From: PALSA-1440 sp050011195
GTDB taxonomy: Bacteria > Verrucomicrobiota > Verrucomicrobiia > Limisphaerales > UBA8199
DNA length: 64,000 nt
Direction of reading: 5' to 3'
Assembly: GCA_050011195.1 (NCBI GenBank)
Contig: JBEKJO010000001.1
Span: forward strand, 39,416-103,415
The notes below the pieces were generated by a model. That model was not told the DNA's origin. It did not search any database and saw nothing but the letters and a program-made list of their open reading frames with translations. Positions 34,283-41,970 of the stretch are shown here, piece after piece. Each line of letters opens with the position of its first letter. Positions within the stretch are counted from its first letter, which is position 1. The translations under genes and the position numbers were made by a program.

Positions 34283-34507
34283 CTAAATCGTTTGCGTTTC
34301 CATAATGATGCGCCCTTCCGACAAATCATAGGGCGACATTTCCAACCGGACTTTATCTCCGGGTGCCAGTCGAGCAAAACTCAACCGCGCTTTGCCGGCC
34401 ACATAAGCCAGCACGCGATGTCTGTTAGCCAGTTCTACTCGATACATCTTGTTCGGCAGAACTTCAACTATGGCACCTTCAACTTCGATGGCACCCTCTC
34501 CGGCCAT
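34283..34507 (-). CDS. infA: Translation initiation factor IF-1
   Basis: The product has 74 residues with the OB-fold sequence EVEGAIVEVLPNKMYRVELA, LAYVAGKARLSFARLAPGDK and SPYDLSEGRI. It binds the A site of the 30S subunit during initiation. Its ATG at 34507 lies 40 nt inside the 3' end of map, in another frame, so its ribosome-binding site is within the map coding sequence and translation is likely coupled. Confidence 0.97.
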   Translation of the reverse strand: MAGEGAIEVEGAIVEVLPNKMYRVELANRHRVLAYVAGKARLSFARLAPGDKVRLEMSPYDLSEGRIIMETQTI

Positions 34508-35244
34508 GTCAAAATCTCCGGTTCAGACTCGGTGATCAACACCGTATGCTCAAAATGGGCGGATAGTGAACCATCTTGCGTCACGACTGTCCAGCCGTCA
34601 TTCAAGATTTTTACGCCAGGCCCGCCAGCGTTGACCATGGGCTCAACCGCCAAGGTCATCCCGGGCCGCAACCCGGGCGAGGACTTTCCGTCCACGAAGT
34701 TCGGCACCTGGGGTTCTTCGTGCATCGACCGCCCCACGCCGTGGCCCACGAACTCCCGGACGACGCTGAAACCGTTGCCTTCCACATAATTCTGTATCGC
34801 GCGCGAAATATCAACTACCCGTCCGCCTGGCACCGTCTGGGCGATGCCCTGGTAAAGGGCCTTTTCCGCAACGTCCATCAGCTTCTGCGCCAGCACGCCG
34901 CACCCGCCCACGGGGACCGTCCGCGCAGTGTCCCCTATGAACCCGTTGTAAATGACCCCGACATCCAAACTGACAATGTCCCCAAACCGCAGCGCCCGTG
35001 AGCCCGCGAGGCCATGCACGACCTGCTCATTTACCGAGATGCAGATGTGGCAAGGATATTTTCGATAGCCCAAGAACGCGCTCTTGGCGCCAAAATGCTT
35101 GATCCGCGACGCAGCAAACTCATCCACGTCCTTGGTTGTCACTCCGGGCTGAATGAAAGCGGCGACATCGTTCAGCACTGCGCCCGCCACCGCGCACGCT
35201 GGTCGCATCGCTTCCAGGTCCCGCTCACTCTTTAAGATGATCAT
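34468..35244 (-). CDS. map: Type I methionine aminopeptidase
   Basis: The product has 258 residues. Metal-binding residues are in SLDVGVIYNGFIGDTARTV (two Asp), FVGHGVGRSMHEEPQVPN (His), LAVEPMVNAGG (Glu) and SAHFEHTVLIT (Glu). It removes initiator Met from nascent proteins. The ATG at 35244 shares a base with the secY stop (TGATG), and the last 13 codons overlap infA, so three genes are tightly coupled. Confidence 0.97.
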   Translation of the reverse strand: MIILKSERDLEAMRPACAVAGAVLNDVAAFIQPGVTTKDVDEFAASRIKHFGAKSAFLGYRKYPCHICISVNEQVVHGLAGSRALRFGDIVSLDVGVIYNGFIGDTARTVPVGGCGVLAQKLMDVAEKALYQGIAQTVPGGRVVDISRAIQNYVEGNGFSVVREFVGHGVGRSMHEEPQVPNFVDGKSSPGLRPGMTLAVEPMVNAGGPGVKILNDGWTVVTQDGSLSAHFEHTVLITESEPEILTWPERVPSKLKVP

Positions 35245-36638
35245 CAGAACCGGCCCCGGAGCCGCCCCTTTTTCAGAAACCCGTCGTAGTGGCGCATCAA
35301 CAGGTGCGTTTCCATCTGGCGCATGGTATCCAGCAGCACGCCGACCAGGATCAGCATGCTCGTGCCGCCGAAGAACGTAGCCACCGAATAGGGAATTTGC
35401 AGCTCCCGATACAACCAGATCGGAATCAAGGCAATGATGGTCAGAAAGATGGCGCCCGCCAAGGTAATCCGGCTCATGGCGTTGTGCAGATAATCGCTCG
35501 TCGCCTGCCCCGGGCGCACCCCGGGAATGTAACCGCCGTTCTTCTTCAAATCATCGGCGATTTGCAATTCGTTGAACTGAGTCGCTACCCAGAAATAGGA
35601 GAAGAAGAGAATCATTAAGCCGTACAACGTCATATAGAGAATTGCCCCCTCTCCCAGCGCGCGCGCGATCTCGCCGAAGAACTTCACGTTGAAGCTCTGG
35701 CCGAGGAACAGAAATATCTTCTGCGGGAACATCAGAATCGCCTGCGCAAAAATAATCGGCATGACGCCGGAGTAGTTGACTCGCAGCGGCATGAAAGAAG
35801 TGCCCCCCGAATAGACCTTCCGGCCTACCGCCCGCTGCGCGTATTGGACCGGGACCTTCCGCTGCGCCTGGGTAATCGCGATGACCCCGGCAATCACCCC
35901 GGCCAGCAAAAACACCAGCGCGATCGCGTGCCCGAAGTTGAACTTGGCCTCGACCCCGCCCTCGGGGAAAAACATGTCTTTGAGGGCCACCGCCGCTTGC
36001 GGCAGACGCGCCAGAATGCCGATAGTGATCACCAGTGAAACGCCGTTGCCGATCCCGCGTTCGGTGATCTGTTCGCCCAGCCACATCAAGAGCATCGTCC
36101 CCGTCGTCAACATCAGCAGCGTTTGGAGACGATAAAACCAGATGTGCGCGTCCGAGTAAAGCACCAACCGATCCACCGGGTTCCACCCCGGGAACAGCTT
36201 TTCCGGGTTTTCCCAGCCAATCGCCATCACCATGCCCTGCCCCAGGCAAAGAATCACTGTAAGGTAGCGGCCATATTGGATGATCTTGGTGCGGCCCCCC
36301 TCTTCGCGGGCCAGCTTGCTCAATGTGGGAATCACCGCCGTCAACAACTGAATGATAATCGTCGCGCTGATGTAGGGCATGATGCCCAAAGCGCCCACTG
36401 CGCAATGCTCCAAAGCGCCGCCGGTAAACAGGCTGTACATGCCCAGCACCGAGGAACCGCCTGCTGAGCCGGCCTTACTGGCAAAGTAATTCGCCAGCAC
36501 CGTGCCGTTGAGCCCCGGGATGCGCACCACCGCCTCCAGGCGGCAGATAGCCAGCACCATCAAGGTGAACAAAAGCCGGGACTTGAGTTCCGGAATCTTG
36601 AAGCAATTGCAGAAGGTGTTGTAGATGGCGGCGAGCAT
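35244..36638 (-). CDS. secY: Protein translocase subunit SecY
   Basis: The product has 464 residues and about ten membrane helices. The N-terminal LAICRLEAVVRIPGLNG carries the SecY signature, and GIMPYISATIIIQLLTAVIPTL marks helix 2. The cytosolic loop near VVQ-type positions reads KKNGGYIPGVRPGQATSDYL. It forms the Sec channel with SecE/SecG in the inner membrane. It lies downstream of rplO across a 94-bp spacer that holds decayed 7-bp repeats. Confidence 0.98.
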   Translation of the reverse strand: MLAAIYNTFCNCFKIPELKSRLLFTLMVLAICRLEAVVRIPGLNGTVLANYFASKAGSAGGSSVLGMYSLFTGGALEHCAVGALGIMPYISATIIIQLLTAVIPTLSKLAREEGGRTKIIQYGRYLTVILCLGQGMVMAIGWENPEKLFPGWNPVDRLVLYSDAHIWFYRLQTLLMLTTGTMLLMWLGEQITERGIGNGVSLVITIGILARLPQAAVALKDMFFPEGGVEAKFNFGHAIALVFLLAGVIAGVIAITQAQRKVPVQYAQRAVGRKVYSGGTSFMPLRVNYSGVMPIIFAQAILMFPQKIFLFLGQSFNVKFFGEIARALGEGAILYMTLYGLMILFFSYFWVATQFNELQIADDLKKNGGYIPGVRPGQATSDYLHNAMSRITLAGAIFLTIIALIPIWLYRELQIPYSVATFFGGTSMLILVGVLLDTMRQMETHLLMRHYDGFLKKGRLRGRF

Positions 36639-36649
36639 GGTGGTATTAG

Positions 36650-36698
36650 AATCCGAAATCCGTGGTCCGAAGTCGGAAGTTTAAAGTCCAAATTGCAA
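36650..36698. repeat. Degenerate 7-bp array (AATCCGA family) in the secY-rplO spacer
   Basis: AATCCGA, AATCCGT, GGTCCGA, AGTCGGA, AGTTTAA, AGTCCAA and ATTGCAA follow one another without gaps. The heptamer family is the same as in the 21817-21876 array, 15 kb away. Confidence 0.75.
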
Positions 36699-36732
36699 AG
36701 GACGATATTGCTGTTGGGGAACGCATGAAACC

Positions 36733-37206
36733 TTATGCCTTGGCAGACTCGGCCTTCTGGAGCGTAACGATCTCGCATGCTCCGCCCTTGGCCTCAATTT
36801 TGGCCCGCGCCGCCGAGCTGAATGCGTGCGCACTCACCGTGAGTTTCCGCGTCAGTTCCCCGTCCCCGAGGATCTTGACGCCTGCCCCCCGGCCATTCGC
36901 CAGCCCCGCGCTCCGCAAGGCGGCCTCGTCCACGCGCGCGCCGTCCTCGAAGCGGTTGAGCGCCTCCAGGTTCACCGGCAGGTACCGTGTAGCATGGCGT
37001 GCGTTGTTGAATCCGCGCTTGGGAATGCGCCGGATCAAGGGCATCTGGCCGCCCTCGAAACCGATGCGAATCGAACTGCCCGACCGGGCTGTCTGGCCCT
37101 TGCCGCCGCGCCCGCTGGTTTTGCCGTGGCCGCTGGCTTCGCCCTGGCCTAATCGTTTGCGACGGTGCCGGGCACCGGGACGAGGTTTGAGGTCATGTAA
37201 TCGCAT
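36733..37206 (-). CDS. rplO: 50S ribosomal protein uL15
   Basis: The product has 157 residues. MRLHDLKPRPGARHRRKRLG and the glycine-rich GHGKTSGRGGKGQTARSG are typical, with GFEGGQMPLIRRIPKRGF following. It is a large-subunit assembly protein. It starts 6 nt after the rpsE stop: rpmD (uL30), which usually lies between them, is absent here. Confidence 0.98.
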   Translation of the reverse strand: MRLHDLKPRPGARHRRKRLGQGEASGHGKTSGRGGKGQTARSGSSIRIGFEGGQMPLIRRIPKRGFNNARHATRYLPVNLEALNRFEDGARVDEAALRSAGLANGRGAGVKILGDGELTRKLTVSAHAFSSAARAKIEAKGGACEIVTLQKAESAKA

Positions 37207-37212
37207 AAAAAG

Positions 37213-37878
37213 CTAGGCGGTTGGTGGAGGCGTCGAAGGAAGCGAAGCTGCCGGCGATGCCGCTTCCGGGGCTTTCGGCGCTTCCACCTTCTTGATTTCC
37301 AAACCCCGGCCAAGGTAAATGTCTTCGCGCAGGCGCAGGCTCAACAGCGCGTGGAGCGTGGCCTTGACCACATTGGCGGCATTCTTGGAACCGAGTGACT
37401 TGGTCAGGACGTCTTTGACGCCTGCCGATTCGAGAACGGCCCGGACTGTCTTGCCCGCGATGATACCCGTGCCCGGCGAAGCTGGCCGCAGCAGCACTTT
37501 TGCGCCACAGTAGTGCGAGAACACTTCGTGCGGAATGGTCGCGTCCCTCAACGACACGCCGACCATTTCCGAGCGGGCCATTTCCCCGCCCTTGCGAATT
37601 GCATCCGCCACCTCGCCGGCCTTGCCCATGCCGACTCCCACGCGGCCATGCTTGTCGCCGACGACGATCAGCGCGCTGAAGTTAAAACGGCGTCCGCCTT
37701 TGACGACTTTGGCCGAGCGATTAATGAACACCACCTTCTCAGTCAGTTCCTGCCCGGACTGCTCGTCAAAAGTGGGCTCGGGCTCAGGCCGGCTGCGCCG
37801 CCCGCGGCCTGGTCCGCGTCCAGCACGGTGCTCACCGCTCTCGACTTTGGTTGGTTCAGCCACAGTATTCGTTTCCAT
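37213..37878 (-). CDS. rpsE: 30S ribosomal protein uS5 with extended termini
   Basis: The product has 221 residues against about 165-170 usual. The core ELTEKVVFINRSAKVVKGGR, GVGMGKAGEVADAIRKGG and LRPASPGTGIIAGKTVRAVL is standard. An N-terminal Gly/Arg/Glu-rich segment (RAGRGPGRGRRSRPEPEP) and a C-terminal Ala/Pro-rich tail (APEAASPAASLPSTPPP) are extra. It works in decoding and translational accuracy at the mRNA entry side. Confidence 0.97.
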   Translation of the reverse strand: METNTVAEPTKVESGEHRAGRGPGRGRRSRPEPEPTFDEQSGQELTEKVVFINRSAKVVKGGRRFNFSALIVVGDKHGRVGVGMGKAGEVADAIRKGGEMARSEMVGVSLRDATIPHEVFSHYCGAKVLLRPASPGTGIIAGKTVRAVLESAGVKDVLTKSLGSKNAANVVKATLHALLSLRLREDIYLGRGLEIKKVEAPKAPEAASPAASLPSTPPPTA

Positions 37879-37884
37879 GATGCG

Positions 37885-38250
37885 TTAGAATTGCAAACCT
37901 GCTTCGCGCGCTGCGTCCGCCAGGGCTTTCACCTTCCCATGGTAACGCGCGCCGCCGCGGTCGAAAATCACCCGTTTGATTCCCTTGCCCAAGGCGGTTT
38001 GTGCGGCCAGGGTGCCCAGCGTCTTGGCGCTCGCAGCATTGGCGGCCAGCTTGTCCCGGTCCGGGATCGCCTTGTTCGTCGTCGAAGCCGCCGCCAGCGT
38101 CACCCCCGCCGCGTCATCGATGAATTGGATATGGATGTTCTTGTTGGTAAAGCAAACGCTCATGCGCGGACGGTCGTTCGTGCCGCTGATCTTCTGGCGA
38201 ATGCGCCAGCGGCGCCGCAGCGCCAGTTTCTGTTTCTGTTCAGTTCTCAT
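37885..38250 (-). CDS. rplR: 50S ribosomal protein uL18
   Basis: The product has 121 residues: RRRWRIRQKISGTNDRPRMS, VCFTNKNIHIQFIDD and VIFDRGGARYHGKVKALADA. It binds 5S rRNA. It lies 6 nt before rpsE. The upstream 96-bp spacer to rplF is filled by two different short tandem arrays. Confidence 0.98.
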   Translation of the reverse strand: MRTEQKQKLALRRRWRIRQKISGTNDRPRMSVCFTNKNIHIQFIDDAAGVTLAAASTTNKAIPDRDKLAANAASAKTLGTLAAQTALGKGIKRVIFDRGGARYHGKVKALADAAREAGLQF

Positions 38251-38263
38251 CTGGAGAGGGAGA

Positions 38264-38348
38264 GGTGACGGGTGACGGGCGGGCCGTGGTGCCCGCGCTT
38301 CGATAGCACGTGTAACTCATGTAACTCATGTAACTGATTTAGCCCATT
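38264..38348. repeat. GGTGACG heptamers and TAACTCATG nonamers filling the rplF-rplR spacer
   Basis: GGTGACG occurs twice at 38264-38277. TAACTCATG occurs twice at 38313-38330, followed by TAACTGATT and TAGCCCATT up to 38348, so the array runs into the rplF stop codon (38347-38349). The nonamer matches those at 14606-14677 and 60464-60507. Confidence 0.85.
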
Positions 38349-38883
38349 ACTGGACGGTCTTGCCTTCCTTGCGAATCACCCGCTCATCCGAGTAGCGCAC
38401 GCCCTTGCCCTTGTAGGGTTCCGGCGGGTAGAAGCTGCGCAGCTCCGCCGCGACCTGGCCCACTGACTGCCGGTCCGGTCCCTCGATGGTGAGCTTGGTG
38501 TTCTCTTCAACTGTCACTTTGATCTGGGCCGGAATCGGATACACGATAGGATGCGAGTAGCCCAGGCTCAGGTTTACGCTGTTGCCCGCCACGGCGGCCT
38601 TGAAGCCGACACCTTGAATTTCAAGTTTCTTGACAAAACCTTCGCTCACGCCGCGGACCATATTGTTGACCAGGGCGCGGCTGAGGCCATGCAACGCCTT
38701 GGCCCGCGCGTCATCGCCCTCACGGCTGACCACGACCTTGCCGTTCTCCACCTTGAGGCTGGTGCGGCGCGGCAGTTCCCAGTTGAGCTGGCCTTTCGGC
38801 CCCTCAACGAAAACCTTCTGGCCTTTGACCTCCACTTTCACCTTGGGAGGAATGGCGATCGGTTGCTTTCCAATTCGTGACAT
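38347..38883 (-). CDS. rplF: 50S ribosomal protein uL6
   Basis: The product has 178 residues. It starts MSRIGKQPIAIPPKVKVEVK at the ATG at 38883, and the C-terminal signature is PEPYKGKGVRYSDERVIRKE. It binds 23S rRNA near the factor-binding site. Upstream in-frame codons exist but are not part of the family. Spacers on both sides (101 bp and 96 bp) are much longer than elsewhere in the operon and are repeat-derived. Confidence 0.98.
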   Translation of the reverse strand: MSRIGKQPIAIPPKVKVEVKGQKVFVEGPKGQLNWELPRRTSLKVENGKVVVSREGDDARAKALHGLSRALVNNMVRGVSEGFVKKLEIQGVGFKAAVAGNSVNLSLGYSHPIVYPIPAQIKVTVEENTKLTIEGPDRQSVGQVAAELRSFYPPEPYKGKGVRYSDERVIRKEGKTVQ

Positions 38884-38984
38884 AAAATCAAACTGCGCTG
38901 GAGCGACGGAGCGATGGGCCGCTGGGGCGCCGCCCACTCGCATGACTCCGACACTTCAATGCTCCGATACTCCGTTTCATCTTC

Positions 38985-39371
38985 TCACCACACGTAACAA
39001 ATCAATTCGCCCCCGATCTTCTTCCGGCGCGCCTGCAGGTCGGTCAACAGGCCCTCGGAGGTCGAGACAACGGCCACCCCCAAACCGCCGCGCACGCGCG
39101 GGATTTCCGTCGCGCCGACATAGCGGCGCAAACCCGGGGTGCTCACACGGCACAGGCCCTCGATGATGCTCTTCTTGCCCTGATACTTCAATTTCACCTT
39201 GATCGTCCTGGGCAGCTTCCCTTCCACAGCGAAATCGGCAATGTAACCTTCCCGCTTCAGGATGCCCAAGATGCTTTCCTTGATTTTGGAGTGCGGCACC
39301 TCGACGGCCGGCAACAGCGCGCGATTGGCGTTGCGAATCCGGGTCAGCAAGTCGGAAATCGGATCGTTCAT
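38985..39371 (-). CDS. rpsH: 30S ribosomal protein uS8
   Basis: The product has 128 residues: MNDPISDLLTRIRNANRALL, FAVEGKLPRTIKVKLKY and the C-terminal GLGVAVVSTSEGLLTDLQAR with GGELICYVW. It binds 16S rRNA helix 21 and is a classical autoregulator of the spc operon. It follows rpsN by 4 nt. Confidence 0.98.
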   Translation of the reverse strand: MNDPISDLLTRIRNANRALLPAVEVPHSKIKESILGILKREGYIADFAVEGKLPRTIKVKLKYQGKKSIIEGLCRVSTPGLRRYVGATEIPRVRGGLGVAVVSTSEGLLTDLQARRKKIGGELICYVW

Positions 39372-39375
39372 AGAT

Positions 39376-39645
39376 TTACCAACTGGCTTTGGTCACGCCC
39401 GGGATCAAACCGCTCAAAGCGGCTTCGCGGAACGTCAGGCGCGAGCAGCCAAACTTGCGCAAATAGCCGTGGCGGCGACCGCTCATCGAGCACCGGTTGA
39501 CCAACCGCGACGGGCCGGCGTTGCGCGGGAGTTTGGCCAAACCGGCATAGTCGCGCTTGGCTTTCAACTCGGCCCGGATGGCGGCGTACTTCTTGACCGT
39601 CTCGGCCTTCTTCTTGTTGCGTTCAATCCATGCTGTTTTAGCCAT
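39376..39645 (-). CDS. rpsN: 30S ribosomal protein uS14 (zinc-free long form)
   Basis: The product has 89 residues from MAKTAWIERNKKKAETVKKY, with RDYAGLAKLPRNAGPSRLVN, RCSMSGRRHGYLRKFGCSRL and PGVTKASW. The paired cysteines of the short zinc form are missing, so this is the C-minus long type. The start was set at the MAKTAW codon (39645), two codons inside the longest frame. Confidence 0.97.
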   Translation of the reverse strand: MAKTAWIERNKKKAETVKKYAAIRAELKAKRDYAGLAKLPRNAGPSRLVNRCSMSGRRHGYLRKFGCSRLTFREAALSGLIPGVTKASW

Positions 39646-39651
39646 AATCAA

Positions 39652-40257
39652 TTACTCTGCTTTGCCTTCTTTTTGCTCACCCTGAGTTGCTTTGGCTCGC
39701 TGAGCCTCGGTCTGCTTGGCCTCAGCGAAAGGCATGCCCATTAGCTTCAACAAATCCAGGGCCTCCTCGTTGGTCCGCGCGCTGGTCACGATCGTAATGT
39801 CCATGCCTTGCTGCCGTTTGATCTTGTCCAAGTCAATCTCCGGGAATATCGTCTGGTCCCCTACCCCCAGCGAATAATTCCCGCGCCCGTCAAAGGAACG
39901 GGGCGAGAGCCCGCGGAAATCGCGAATGCGCGGCAGCGCCGTTGCAATCAGCCGATCAAAGAATTCATACATCGCGTCGCGGCGCAGCGTCACCCGGCAC
40001 CCAATCGGCAGGCCCTGCCGCAGCTTGAAGTTGGCAATGTTGTGCCGCGATTTGCTGATCGCCGGCTTGCGGCCCGTGATCAGCGCCAGGTCTTTGGCCG
40101 CGTCGTCCACCGCGCTCTTTTCCAGCGACGCGCTCACACCCATGTTGACCACGATCTTCTCCATCCTGGGCACCTCATGGACGTTGGTGTACTTGCGCTT
40201 TTCCTTCAGCACCGGCATCACTTCTTTGACGTATCTTTCGTAAAGTCTGGCTTTCAT
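39652..40257 (-). CDS. rplE: 50S ribosomal protein uL5
   Basis: The product has 201 residues. It starts MKARLYERYVKEVMPVLKEK at 40257 and includes VPRMEKIVVNMGVSASLEKS and FRGLSPRSFDGRGNYSLGVG. A charged tail of about 20 residues (AEAKQTEAQRAKATQGEQKE) extends past the normal end. It binds 5S rRNA and the P-site tRNA in the central protuberance. Confidence 0.98.
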   Translation of the reverse strand: MKARLYERYVKEVMPVLKEKRKYTNVHEVPRMEKIVVNMGVSASLEKSAVDDAAKDLALITGRKPAISKSRHNIANFKLRQGLPIGCRVTLRRDAMYEFFDRLIATALPRIRDFRGLSPRSFDGRGNYSLGVGDQTIFPEIDLDKIKRQQGMDITIVTSARTNEEALDLLKLMGMPFAEAKQTEAQRAKATQGEQKEGKAE

Positions 40258-40282
40258 TTCACTTCGGGTTTCGGATCTCGCC

Positions 40283-40561
40283 TTATGCCTGCGCCGGCGC
40301 CGCCGCTCCACGCCGGGCGGACCGCGCATCGTACTCCTCGGCCTTCATCACGTTTGAGATGTGGATTGAGCCCTCCCGTTCCACGATCTGGCCCTGCGGG
40401 TATTGCTGGCTCTTGCGCATGTGCTTTTTGATCATGTGCGCCCCTTCAACAATGACCCGCTGCTTTTTTCCGACCACAGTGATGATCCGGCCGCGCTTGC
40501 CTTTGTCCGCCCCCGCGATAACGACCGCTTCGTCGCCCTTCTTCACATGAAATGTGCGCAT
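40283..40561 (-). CDS. rplX: 50S ribosomal protein uL24
   Basis: The product has 92 residues with the KOW motif VKKGDEAVVIAGADKGKRG and VIVEGAHMIKKHMRKSQQYP. It is an early assembly initiator of the large subunit. It is shorter than the E. coli protein (about 104) but within the family range. Confidence 0.97.
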   Translation of the reverse strand: MRTFHVKKGDEAVVIAGADKGKRGRIITVVGKKQRVIVEGAHMIKKHMRKSQQYPQGQIVEREGSIHISNVMKAEEYDARSARRGAAAPAQA

Positions 40562-40577
40562 AACTGGTGATGACTGA

Positions 40578-40943
40578 TCAGATGACTTCCGGCGCGAGCG
40601 AGACGATCTTCATGAACTTCTTGTCCCGGAGCTCGCGCGCTACCGGGCCAAAAATGCGCGTGCCGCGCGGGTTTAGCTCTTTGTCGATTAGCACTATCGC
40701 GTTGCTGTCAAAACGCAGATACGACCCATCGTTGCGGCGAATCACCTGCCGGGTGCGCACCACCACCGCATCCACCACTTCCCCCTTCTTGACGGTGCCG
40801 TCGGGCGCCGCTTCCTTGATATGGGCTTTGATAATGTCCCCCACGTGCGCGTAGCGCTGGTTGCGGCCAAGCACTCCGATCGCCGCGGCCCGCTTGGCGC
40901 CGGTGTTATCCGCTACGTCTAAGATGGAACGTACCTGTAACAT
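40578..40943 (-). CDS. rplN: 50S ribosomal protein uL14
   Basis: The product has 121 residues: MLQVRSILDVADNTGAKRAA, VGDIIKAHIKEAAPDGTVKK and RIFGPVARELRDKKFMKIVS. It lies at the subunit interface. The 41-bp spacer to rpsQ shows decayed 7-bp units (GTGATCG, ATGACTG, GTGATCC). Confidence 0.98.
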   Translation of the reverse strand: MLQVRSILDVADNTGAKRAAAIGVLGRNQRYAHVGDIIKAHIKEAAPDGTVKKGEVVDAVVVRTRQVIRRNDGSYLRFDSNAIVLIDKELNPRGTRIFGPVARELRDKKFMKIVSLAPEVI

Positions 40944-40984
40944 AAATCAAGTGATCGATGACTGGTGATCCGTTGTGCGTCACC

Positions 40985-41287
40985 TCAGACAGCCACAGGA
41001 GCCACCCCGGAGCCACGCTCCACTACTTCGACCAAACGCCAGCGTTTGGTCTTGGAGAGCGGGCGGGTTTCTTCCAGGCGCACACGGTCGCCTACTTTGG
41101 CTTGGCTCTTCTCGTCGTGGGCATACAGCTTCTTGTAGCCGGTGACGACCTTCTTGAATTTCGGATGCGGAAAGCGCCGTTCGACCCGCACAATGATGGT
41201 CTTGGCCATCTTGTTGGAGATGACTTCGCCCACGCGCTCTTTGCGCTTGGCGCGCGCGGCGTCTAAAGTAGTGGTGGTTTCAGCCAT
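40985..41287 (-). CDS. rpsQ: 30S ribosomal protein uS17
   Basis: The product has 100 residues. KERVGEVISNKMAKTIIVRV, FKKVVTGYKKLYAHDEKSQA and VGDRVRLEETRPLSKTKRWR are the S17 OB-fold. There is a short Thr/Ala-rich N-terminal extension (AETTTTLDAARAK). It binds 16S rRNA early in assembly. Confidence 0.97.
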   Translation of the reverse strand: MAETTTTLDAARAKRKERVGEVISNKMAKTIIVRVERRFPHPKFKKVVTGYKKLYAHDEKSQAKVGDRVRLEETRPLSKTKRWRLVEVVERGSGVAPVAV

Positions 41288-41296
41288 ACAAAAAGT

Positions 41297-41503
41297 CTAT
41301 GCCGCCTTCTTGCGCAGTTGCGAGATGCGCGTTTCGATGCGGGCGATGTCGCGACGCAGCGTGCGCAGACGCGCCGGCTTCTCGAGCTGGGCGCTGGCCT
41401 GCTGCAAACGCAGGTTGAAAATCTCCTGCCGCCAGTTACGTCCATCGGCCAGCAACTCGGCCAGCGTCTTTTCCTGTATCTCTTTCCGTTGCGTCTTCTT
41501 CAT
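41297..41503 (-). CDS. rpmC: 50S ribosomal protein uL29
   Basis: The product has 68 residues: a two-helix protein with KTLAELLADGRNWRQEIFNL, RLQQASAQ and RRDIARIETRISQLRKK. An in-frame TTG lies two codons upstream. The ATG at 41503 was chosen because a GGAG sits 9 nt before it, while the TTG would have only 3 nt of spacing. It lies near the exit tunnel. Confidence 0.95.
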   Translation of the reverse strand: MKKTQRKEIQEKTLAELLADGRNWRQEIFNLRLQQASAQLEKPARLRTLRRDIARIETRISQLRKKAA

Positions 41504-41528
41504 AGCCAAAGTCTCCGGTTCTCTCTGC

Positions 41529-41948
41529 TTAACCCATTCGGTGCCGGGAGATGAATTTCGTCTTGATCGGCAGTTTCGTCGCCGCCAGGCGCAGCGACTC
41601 CCGAGCCACCGCTTCCGTCACCCCGTCCACCTCGAACAGTACGTTGGCCGGACGAATCACCGCGACCCAGGATTCCAGCGGGCCTTTGCCTTTGCCCATG
41701 CGCGTTTCCAGCGGCTTCTTCGTGAAAGACTTTTGCGGGAAAATGCGAATCCACATTTTGCCGTGGCGTTTCATATTGCGCGCGATCGCCACGCGGGCGG
41801 ACTCGATCTGCTTGGTGTCCAGCCAGCAGCGTTGCAGCGCCATCAATCCGTACTCGCCAAAGGCCACCGTCTGGCCCCGCGTCGCCAAACCGGCGCGGTT
41901 GCCCCGGTGCATCTTCCGATACTTCACTCTCTCAGGCATCAATGGCAT
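41529..41948 (-). CDS. rplP: 50S ribosomal protein uL16
   Basis: The product has 139 residues: RVKYRKMHRGNRAGLATRGQ, FGEYGLMALQRCWLDTKQIE and RMGKGKGPLESWVAVIRPAN. It organises the A-site side of the peptidyl-transferase region. It sits in standard order between rpsC and rpmC. Confidence 0.98.
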   Translation of the reverse strand: MPLMPERVKYRKMHRGNRAGLATRGQTVAFGEYGLMALQRCWLDTKQIESARVAIARNMKRHGKMWIRIFPQKSFTKKPLETRMGKGKGPLESWVAVIRPANVLFEVDGVTEAVARESLRLAATKLPIKTKFISRHRMG

Positions 41949-41970
41949 AACAGAATCCTTCTATCCCAAT

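Noticed and set aside
37207..37212. Missed rpmD between rpsE and rplO
   Set aside because: Only 6 nt separate the two genes, so uL30 cannot be encoded there.
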